A stretch of 5,483 nt of DNA, taken from assembly GCA_028819945.1 (NCBI GenBank), contig JAPPKQ010000171.1, forward strand, positions 1 to 5,483, written 5' to 3'. Below, piece by piece: positions 1 through 4,761 of the stretch. A model generated the notes under the pieces. The model worked only from the letters and a program-made list of their open reading frames with translations, did not search any database and had not been told where the DNA came from. A program made the position numbers and the translations under genes. How positions within the stretch are numbered: position 1 is the first letter of the stretch; each line of letters starts with the position of its first letter. The DNA is from a bacterium. Lineage in GTDB: Bacteria; Actinomycetota; Acidimicrobiia; Acidimicrobiales; CATQHL01.

Positions 1-709
1 TCTGCAGGATGCGGAACGGGAACGGCATGTAGGTGATGCGCGGCACCCCCGGCAGGTAGCACTTGCGCACCGGATCGTCGGTGAGCCGGTTGGCGTAGTT
101 CTCCAGTTGTCGCTCCGCCGCCCACGGCTGATAGGGAACGGCGCCCCCCTCGACGACGCCGAGCCCGGCCGGGACACCGTCCTGGGCGTTGTGAGGCCGG
201 ATGTCCCAGGACGCCGAGTTCAGGGTCTGCCAGATCCCGTTCAGGTCGGGCTGCCCCTCCGGCGTGCGCGGCCCGTCGTACGCCGCATCCGCCGCCTGTT
301 CGGGTGCTTCGGCTGCCGCCGCGGCTCCTGCGACCCCGGCCTCGCCGACCGCCGGCGGCGACGTCAACGCCTCCAGGTAGCCGGCCACCTGCCGCACGGC
401 GTCATCGTCGAGCTCGCGCCGCGAGATGGGCGGCATCTGCCCGTAGCCCTCGCGCGCCACCGCCAGCACGTACTCCGCGTCGAAGCCGAAGGGTACCAGG
501 GCCGGCGCGATGTCGCCGCGGCCCGCCGCGCCATGGCAGAACTGGCACACTTGACGGTAGGGCTCGGCTCCCGGGTGGTCCTGCACCGCCGCGGAAACTT
601 CTGCCTGCGGCGGTGACGCCCCTTCGAACGCCGGCGCGGCCGCCGAGGCCGGCGCCGCAACCAGCAGCGTGGCGCCCAGCACCACGGCGAGCAGATGTGG
701 GAAGCGCAT
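1..709 (-). CDS. Exported cytochrome c fused to a 'PDLNGIW' secreted domain (3' end outside window)
   Basis: The reading frame is open from ATG at 709 to the left edge, giving 236 residues and no stop. Residues 1-24 look like a Sec signal peptide (MRFPHLLAVVLGATLLVAAP, cleavage probably near ASA-AA). A small class I cytochrome c domain follows at about 45-116: haem-binding CQFCH at 55-59, and Met92 in YGQMPPIS as the probable distal ligand, followed by the usual C-terminal helix (DDDAVRQVAGYLEAL). An Ala-rich linker (about 117-143) leads to a second domain beginning RTPEGQPDLNGIWQ (148-161), with RKCYLPGVPRI at 215-225. That second style of sequence is, from memory, typical of large secreted paralogous families in Acidobacteria with no assigned reaction. 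The protein is expected in the periplasm as an electron carrier attached to a domain of unknown function. No Shine-Dalgarno is visible before the ATG, but a TACAAT lies 5 nt upstream. The haem c domain is secure; the function of the second domain is unknown. Confidence 0.85.
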   Translation of the reverse strand, partial: MRFPHLLAVVLGATLLVAAPASAAAPAFEGASPPQAEVSAAVQDHPGAEPYRQVCQFCHGAAGRGDIAPALVPFGFDAEYVLAVAREGYGQMPPISRRELDDDAVRQVAGYLEALTSPPAVGEAGVAGAAAAAEAPEQAADAAYDGPRTPEGQPDLNGIWQTLNSASWDIRPHNAQDGVPAGLGVVEGGAVPYQPWAAERQLENYANRLTDDPVRKCYLPGVPRITYMPFPFRILQ

Positions 710-714
710 GCGGT

Positions 715-720
715 ATTGTA
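715..720 (-). promoter_or_regulatory. Candidate -10 element for the cytochrome c fusion gene, possibly leaderless
   Basis: Read on the minus strand, positions 720 to 715 give TACAAT, one mismatch from TATAAT, in an otherwise very GC-rich stretch. The ATG at 709 begins only 5 nt after it, so transcription would start at or next to the start codon. This agrees with the lack of a Shine-Dalgarno. No good -35 hexamer is present at 16-19 nt; TTGCCG at 749-744 is 23 nt away. The call rests on the hexamer alone. Confidence 0.35.
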
Positions 721-756
721 GCGTGCGGGTGCGCGGCGGGCGCCGGCAAGCCCCGT

Positions 757-787
757 TTGACCCGCCACGGGTCGCACGTGCTAGACT
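757..787 (+). promoter_or_regulatory. Candidate sigma70-type promoter for the plus-strand operon
   Basis: TTGACC at 757-762 resembles a -35 box and TAGACT at 782-787 a -10 box. The spacer is 19 nt, slightly long, but the -10 is preceded by TGC (779-781), i.e. an extended -10. Transcription would start around 793-796, ahead of the gene starting at 839. It is the only such pair I see in the divergent region on this strand. Confidence 0.4.
759..773. promoter_or_regulatory. Operator-like inverted repeat inside the promoter
   Basis: GACCCG-CCA-CGGGTC is a perfect 6-bp inverted repeat with a 3-nt spacer. It overlaps the proposed -35 box and the promoter spacer, a position where a repressor would block RNA polymerase. 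A second perfect palindrome, GCACGTGC (774-781), abuts it and the -10 box. Short GC-rich dyads arise often by chance in such DNA, so the position rather than the repeat itself is the argument. Confidence 0.3.
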
Positions 788-788
788 G

Positions 789-842
789 ATGCGTTTGTTC
801 ATGGGGCGCCTCCCCTCAATGCGCACGGGAACTACTTCGTGA
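789..842 (+). CDS. Possible 17-codon leader ORF ending on the next start codon
   Basis: ATG at 789 opens a 17-codon frame (MRLFMGRLPSMRTGTTS) with further in-frame ATGs at 801 and 819. Its TGA (840-842) overlaps the GTG start (839-841) of the decarboxylase gene as GTGA, the usual geometry for translational coupling. If transcription starts about 794, the ATG at 801 would be the first usable codon. There is no clear ribosome binding site and no similarity I recognise. It may be chance; it is listed because of the exact stop/start overlap. Confidence 0.25.
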   Translation: MRLFMGRLPSMRTGTTS

Positions 843-1213
843 CGGCCCATCACTTCATCGGCGAAGGCGATTACTCCGACCGGTTGCAGACCACCAGCGG
901 CGACGACCCGAAACTCCTGACGGCGGTGTCCGACGCGGTGCGCGGCGCCGGCCTGCAGGTGGTGGCGGACCAGGCGGTCCCGTTCACCGGCGGGGGCGCG
1001 ACGCTGGTCTGGGTGCTGGCCGAGTCGCACCTCGTGATGCACCTCTGGCCCGAACTGGGCCGCGCCACCATCGACCTGCACATCTGCGACTACCGCGACT
1101 CCAACCGCGAGAAGGCGCAGCGGCTGCGCGAGGCGCTGGCCGAACTCTGCTTCGCGCCGGGCTCGGACGCGTGGCGCGAACTGTCGGTCGGAGACGGGCC
1201 GGCCGGTGGCTGA
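839..1213 (+). CDS. speH: S-adenosylmethionine decarboxylase-like pyruvoyl enzyme
   Basis: A 124-residue protein of the short prokaryotic AdoMet decarboxylase family, the usual length for the proenzyme. The family cleaves itself before a Ser, which becomes the pyruvoyl cofactor, and normally converts AdoMet to decarboxylated AdoMet, the aminopropyl donor for spermidine. Here AESHLVMHLWPE (61-72) contains the cleavage pair E62-S63 and the catalytic H68, and C83 sits in DLHICDY. Spacing matches the S63/H68/C83 set known from the Thermotoga enzyme. T55 stands where that enzyme has Ser55. The common TCG around the Cys is ICD here. The GTG start at 839 is the only start in frame after the TAG at 782-784; GGGA at 827-830 may serve as a weak ribosome binding site. 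The gene overlaps the next by 8 nt. No spermidine synthase is nearby. Some homologues of this family decarboxylate arginine or ornithine instead, so the fold and pyruvoyl chemistry are firm but the substrate is not. Confidence 0.85.
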   Translation: MTAHHFIGEGDYSDRLQTTSGDDPKLLTAVSDAVRGAGLQVVADQAVPFTGGGATLVWVLAESHLVMHLWPELGRATIDLHICDYRDSNREKAQRLREALAELCFAPGSDAWRELSVGDGPAGG

Positions 1214-2003
1214 GCAGGATCACGAGGAGCAGTACCGCGGCTTCTGGGCGGATGTCGGGGCCAACTTCCCCGTCCTTGCCGGCGCTCGCTCGACCGAGCA
1301 GTACCGGAACGACGAACAGTGGCTCGTCAGCACGCAGCTACCGGAGTTCGACGGGCAGCGCATCCTGAAGACCGACCTCTGGGACGAAGCCAAGAACACC
1401 CACATCCTGCGCTGGTGCGCGGCCCGCGGGGCCAGCGCAGTCGGCGTGGACATCTCCCCCGCCATCGTGAAGGATGCCCGGCAGGGCTTCATCGACGACG
1501 GGCAACGGCTGCTCGGGGTGCAGGGAGACGTGCGCGCCCTGCCGTTCCGCACCGGCAGCGTCGACGCCGTCTACTCGATGGGCACGATCGAGCATTTCGA
1601 CGACACCGAGGGGGCTGTACGCGAGATCTTCCGGGTGCTGCGCCCCGGCGGGCGGGCCATCATCGGGGTTCCGAACCGCCACGACCCCTTCCTGCGCCCT
1701 CTGCTCGTGGTGGTCCTCTACCACTTGGGCCTCTACGGCTACGGCTTCGAGAAGTCGTATTCGCGCCGCTCCCTGCGGAACATGCTGGAGCGGGCCGGGT
1801 TCGAGGTGCGGGCGGAAACAGGTATCCTCTTCATACCGGGCTGGCTGCGGATGCTCGACCTGGCGTGCCACGCTTGGCTGCGTCCCCTCGCCAGGCTGAC
1901 CGGGGCGCTGTGCGCGCCCTTCGATCTGCTGTCGCGCCGCTTTCCGTGGTTCCGCCGGCACGGATACCTGATCGCTTCGGTGGGGGTGCGGCCCCGAGAA
2001 TGA
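1206..2003 (+). CDS. Class I SAM-dependent methyltransferase-fold protein with unusual motif I
   Basis: 265 residues. The class I methyltransferase pattern is clear: acidic ribose-binding residue D82 at the end of strand 2 (SAVGVDISPAIV), GDVRALPF at 107-114, motif IV VYSMGTIEHFDD (122-133), and FRVLRPGGRAIIGVPN (142-157), as in the Methyltransf_11 group. Motif I, normally a Gly-rich DxGxGxG loop, is instead RILKTDLWDEAKNT (52-65), with no glycine loop. A C-terminal part (about 165-245) is rich in hydrophobic and Arg residues (for example LLVVVLYHLGLYGYG), hinting at membrane or lipid contact. GTG at 1206 is chosen because it gives a compact N-terminus; GGAG at 1190-1193 lies 12 nt upstream, inside the previous gene. 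The 8-nt overlap with the decarboxylase gene implies co-translation. The acceptor substrate is unknown. An aminopropyl or other transfer from a modified AdoMet is possible but unsupported by direct motif evidence. Confidence 0.8.
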   Translation: MAEQDHEEQYRGFWADVGANFPVLAGARSTEQYRNDEQWLVSTQLPEFDGQRILKTDLWDEAKNTHILRWCAARGASAVGVDISPAIVKDARQGFIDDGQRLLGVQGDVRALPFRTGSVDAVYSMGTIEHFDDTEGAVREIFRVLRPGGRAIIGVPNRHDPFLRPLLVVVLYHLGLYGYGFEKSYSRRSLRNMLERAGFEVRAETGILFIPGWLRMLDLACHAWLRPLARLTGALCAPFDLLSRRFPWFRRHGYLIASVGVRPRE

Positions 2004-2025
2004 CCCGGCGGCGGCGAACGGTCGA

Positions 2026-2031
2026 TATACT
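2026..2031 (+). promoter_or_regulatory. Candidate -10 element just upstream of the exosortase-family gene
   Basis: TATACT, one mismatch from TATAAT, stands out in the GC-rich gap after the methyltransferase stop. The ATG follows 12 nt later, so a transcript from here would have a leader of only a few bases. The best -35 candidate, ATGACC at 2000-2005, is 20 nt away and poor. It could allow separate expression of the membrane protein, or be chance. Confidence 0.2.
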
Positions 2032-2043
2032 GGTAGTACTCGA

Positions 2044-3462
2044 ATGACGGAATCCACCCCCGCGCCGAGCGCCGACACCGGCAGCACGCGCTTCGTGCTG
2101 ACCCTGGGAGCCTACTTCGTGGGCCTGTTCGGACTGATGCGGCTCGACTGGGTCGAGGACAACGTCCTGACCCCGCTCGCGCAGATCCAGCAGCAGGTGG
2201 CCGATCAGCTCACCGGCGCGCACACCGACCTGCTGGTCTTCAACGCGAGTTGCAGCGGCGGCGATCCGATGGCGCTGTGCGCCGGGGCCATACTCGCCTA
2301 CCCCGCAGCGTGGGGCTCGCGCCTGCGCGGCGCGGCGCTCGGGCTGCTGGCCATCGTGCTGCTGAACGTGGTGCGTATCGGCAACCTCTCCCTGGTGGCG
2401 GCCGACAAGGACCTGTTCTACCTGCTGCACATCTACATCTGGCCCGGCATCCTGATCCTGGCCACCGCCTGCTACGTCTTCGCCTGGATGAACCGTCAGG
2501 GACGTGCGACCCCGGCCGGCGGCACGGGGGGGATGGTGCTCGGGAACGCAGCGCGGCGCTTCCTGCTGCTGGCCGCGGTGCTCGTGGTGGTGTACTTCGC
2601 GACGGCGCCGTTCTTCTACGAGAGCGCGTTCGTGGACGTCGTCGCCCGGTGGATTGCCGCCACCGGCGGGGCGATACTTGCCGCCGCGGGCACAGCCACG
2701 ACGGTCTCCGGACCGGTGATCCGCACCGCGCACGGCGGCTTCCGGGTCACCCAGGAGTGCATCTTCACGCCGTTGATCCCGCTCTACGTCGCGGGGATGC
2801 TCTGCGCACCGCTCACGCCATGGCGCCGCGGCCTGGCCCTGGCCGCCACACCGGTCATCTTCTTTGCCCTCGGCGTCTCCCGCCTGCTCGTGCTGGCCGT
2901 GCCGGCGGCCGTGATCGGCTCGTACTCGATCGCGGTGCACGCCTTCTCGCAGATACTGGTGGGGCTGATCCTGGTGGGCGTCGCGGCTGTCTATGCAGCC
3001 GGTCCGGCGGCCGGAGCCCGCGCCGCGGCCACCCGCGCGGTGCTGGCGTTGGGAGTGGGCATTGCGGCGGCCCTCGCCGGCGCTCCGCTCTGGGGCGCGT
3101 TGTTCGGCAGCGCCGCGGCCGGGCTGCAAGCGCTGCTCGGCCACGCAGGCCATACGTTCGTGGACGACCAGGGGGCCTGGATACTGGTTCCCGCCTTCCA
3201 GTTGGGCCTGTTCGCGGCCCTGTGGGCCGCCTTGGCGGGACGTAGCGGATGGCCGCGCGCCCTGCTCGGCCTCGGCGCCCTGGCAGTGACCCAGGCGGTG
3301 CTCACGATTCCCGTCGGGGAACTCGCCCATCACTACGGCTTCGACCCGCACGCCGGTCTGATCCGCGGCTGGGCCCTGGCGGCTCCCGTGGCGCTGGTCT
3401 GGCTGCTGCGGGGTTCCGCACCGCTACCGGCGTTTTCTCCTCTTGCCGCCCGAGCGGGCTGA
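2044..3462 (+). CDS. Tandem exosortase/archaeosortase-family membrane protein
   Basis: 472 residues, mostly hydrophobic. Exosortases are polytopic membrane transpeptidase-like enzymes that cut C-terminal sorting signals using a Cys/Arg/His set. The first region (about 16-150) shows all three: C70 in NASCSGGD, R111 in LNVVRIGN, H129 in YLLHIYIWP, plus the typical GAILAYPAAW strand after the Cys. A second region (about 171-318) repeats the layout: C239 in VTQECIFTP, R280 in LGVSRLLVLA, H299 in IAVHAFSQILVG, with TPWRRGL matching AWGSRLRG. Cys-Arg spacing is 41 in both; Arg-His is 18 and 19. A third region (about 330-455) has WPRALLGLGALAV and PHAGLIRGWALAAPVALVW, similar in style but lacking Cys and Arg. 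Single-domain relatives are about 180-300 residues. The ATG at 2044 is 40 nt after the methyltransferase stop with only a weak GGTAG upstream. The protein probably processes exported proteins at the cytoplasmic membrane; its subfamily and substrates are not identifiable here. Confidence 0.85.
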   Translation: MTESTPAPSADTGSTRFVLTLGAYFVGLFGLMRLDWVEDNVLTPLAQIQQQVADQLTGAHTDLLVFNASCSGGDPMALCAGAILAYPAAWGSRLRGAALGLLAIVLLNVVRIGNLSLVAADKDLFYLLHIYIWPGILILATACYVFAWMNRQGRATPAGGTGGMVLGNAARRFLLLAAVLVVVYFATAPFFYESAFVDVVARWIAATGGAILAAAGTATTVSGPVIRTAHGGFRVTQECIFTPLIPLYVAGMLCAPLTPWRRGLALAATPVIFFALGVSRLLVLAVPAAVIGSYSIAVHAFSQILVGLILVGVAAVYAAGPAAGARAAATRAVLALGVGIAAALAGAPLWGALFGSAAAGLQALLGHAGHTFVDDQGAWILVPAFQLGLFAALWAALAGRSGWPRALLGLGALAVTQAVLTIPVGELAHHYGFDPHAGLIRGWALAAPVALVWLLRGSAPLPAFSPLAARAG

Positions 3463-3473
3463 ATCGCACCGGC

Positions 3474-4670
3474 TCAGGGCGCGGCGCTCTCGTACCACTT
3501 GAGGTTGGCAGTGCGGCCGCCGATGCAGACGAGATCGACCCGGCTGTCCCCGTTCAGATCCGCCACCGCACATCCCGACGGAGACATGTCCTCGTCGAGC
3601 ACCTGCCGCTCCCAAGCCGCGCCGTCGGCGTCGGCCGCCGCGTACAGATAGAGCCGGCGCGTCTCGCCGCGGTCGCCGGTGACGATCTCGTCCCGCCCGT
3701 CCCCGTCGAAGTCCGCGGTGACGATGGTGTGGCCGCTGCCGATGTCGTCGATCACCCGCCGCTTCCATTCCCCGCCATCCTCGAGGTAGACCACCACCTG
3801 CGGGCCGTGCCACGGCTCGATGGTCGCCACGAAGTCGCGCTCGCCGAGACGGCCCACCGCCCCCTCGCGCGCGCCGCGGGCCGCCCACGGCGCCGGGTCG
3901 CCGGCGACCACGGTCTCGCGGCTCCACTCCCCGTCGAGGTACCGGTGGACGTGGACACCCGTGAAGCTGGCGGTGAACGCCGCGTCGCCCGGCCGACCGC
4001 GCCAGGGCTTCACGAGCAGGCCGTGCACCACCCCCTGCCCCGCGTCGGTGACGGTGCGCCGCCGCCAGTCGTCGGGCCGGTACCAGTAGGCGGGCACCGC
4101 GTCGCGGTACTCCGGCGGCTCGGCGGCCGGTCCGGAAAGCGGCGCCGTGACCAGCACCGGGCGGCCCGTGCCGTCGGGATCGGCCCAGCGGATGCGGTGT
4201 ACGGTGGGCGTGCGATCGACCTCGCGGATTGTCCACTGCGCGGTCGGATCGCCGTCGTGGGTCAGCAGGCTGAGGATGCCGAGGCTGCTCGCGTGCGTCG
4301 TCCCGAACTCGTGGGCCAGCGCGATCTCCGGAATCCCGTCGCCGTCCAGATCGCGCGCCGCCGCGTTGATGGAGCGGTTCAGCCCGGTGGCCAGCACGTG
4401 CCGCTCCCAGCCGGGGTTCTCGTACCAGGCCAGCTCGCCGATGCGGGTCGACAGGCCGATGACGTCCGGCCGGCCGTCGCGGTTCAGGTCCGCCACCACC
4501 GGCTGGTAGCCGCTGGCCAGCTCCCCGTCGATGGTGTGGGTGACGAAGCGCGGCCCGCCGGCCTCGCCTTGCGCCGCGGCGACCGACGGCGCCCCGCCCC
4601 CGCCGGGCGCCAGGAACCCGACCACCAGCACGAGACCCGCCGACGCCGCCGTCTGCCAACGCAGTGCCAT
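3474..4670 (-). CDS. Secreted FG-GAP/VCBS repeat protein, probable beta-propeller
   Basis: 398 residues from ATG at 4670. This start is preferred over an in-frame start at 4739 because AAGGGGG (4682-4676, read on this strand) lies 5 nt upstream, and because it places a signal peptide at the N-terminus (AGLVLVVGFLAPGGGG, cleavage probably near AAAQ, residue 34). The mature part has repeated Ca-binding-like blades: ADLNRDGRPDVIG (60-72), RDLDGDGIPEIAL (106-118), ADPDGTGRPVLVT (163-175), ADFDGDGRDEIVTG (319-332) and ADLNGDSRVDLVCIG (370-384). They alternate with WYENPGW and 'W.R..V' strands. This is the FG-GAP/VCBS pattern that folds as a propeller in exported proteins; some such propellers are joined to sugar-lyase or isomerase domains, none of which is present here. 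The middle stretch (about 176-310) has weaker repeats. The role is unknown, perhaps surface binding. It lies 91 nt downstream of the amidohydrolase on the same strand, and its stop is 11 nt from the convergent exosortase-family stop. Confidence 0.85.
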   Translation of the reverse strand: MALRWQTAASAGLVLVVGFLAPGGGGAPSVAAAQGEAGGPRFVTHTIDGELASGYQPVVADLNRDGRPDVIGLSTRIGELAWYENPGWERHVLATGLNRSINAAARDLDGDGIPEIALAHEFGTTHASSLGILSLLTHDGDPTAQWTIREVDRTPTVHRIRWADPDGTGRPVLVTAPLSGPAAEPPEYRDAVPAYWYRPDDWRRRTVTDAGQGVVHGLLVKPWRGRPGDAAFTASFTGVHVHRYLDGEWSRETVVAGDPAPWAARGAREGAVGRLGERDFVATIEPWHGPQVVVYLEDGGEWKRRVIDDIGSGHTIVTADFDGDGRDEIVTGDRGETRRLYLYAAADADGAAWERQVLDEDMSPSGCAVADLNGDSRVDLVCIGGRTANLKWYESAAP

Positions 4671-4761
4671 TCGATCCCCCTTCCGGCCGCGTCCGCTTCC
4701 ACCGGCCCGAACCGCTCGCGAGCTGACTGGGCGCCCCACGCTCCCGAGGAAGATCCCGGGC
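4671..4761. other. Intergenic gap between the amidohydrolase and the repeat protein
   Basis: 91 nt without a gene. It contains the Shine-Dalgarno of the repeat protein and one perfect 10-bp palindrome, GCTCGCGAGC, at 4714-4723. I see no convincing -10 box on the minus strand and no strong hairpin followed by T residues, which fits read-through from the amidohydrolase. Confidence 0.4.
4676..4682 (-). promoter_or_regulatory. Ribosome binding site deciding the start of the repeat protein
   Basis: Minus-strand AAGGGGG followed by ATCGA and then ATG at 4670. This is the clearest Shine-Dalgarno-like element in the window, and it supports the shorter start for the FG-GAP/VCBS protein over the in-frame start at 4739. 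Confidence 0.6.

Noticed and set aside
364..777. Minus-strand frame of 137 codons and plus-strand frames over 107-789
   Set aside because: Arg/Pro-rich translations; the different minus-strand frame from 709 contains a signal peptide and CXXCH, so these are shadows.
1831..3351. 506-codon open frame on the minus strand opposite the exosortase-family gene
   Set aside because: Its translation is a low-complexity Gly/Arg/Gln/His-rich sequence without domains, as expected for the antisense of a GC-rich gene; the plus strand has clear family motifs.
3448..3459. GCCCG-AG-CGGGC as a bidirectional terminator at the convergent junction
   Set aside because: The stem is only 4-5 bp with almost no loop, lies inside coding sequence, and has no T tract on either strand.
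3474..4739. Longer start (4739) for the FG-GAP/VCBS protein
   Set aside because: It would put 23 Arg/Gly-rich residues before the signal peptide; the ATG at 4670 has a good Shine-Dalgarno and exposes the signal sequence.
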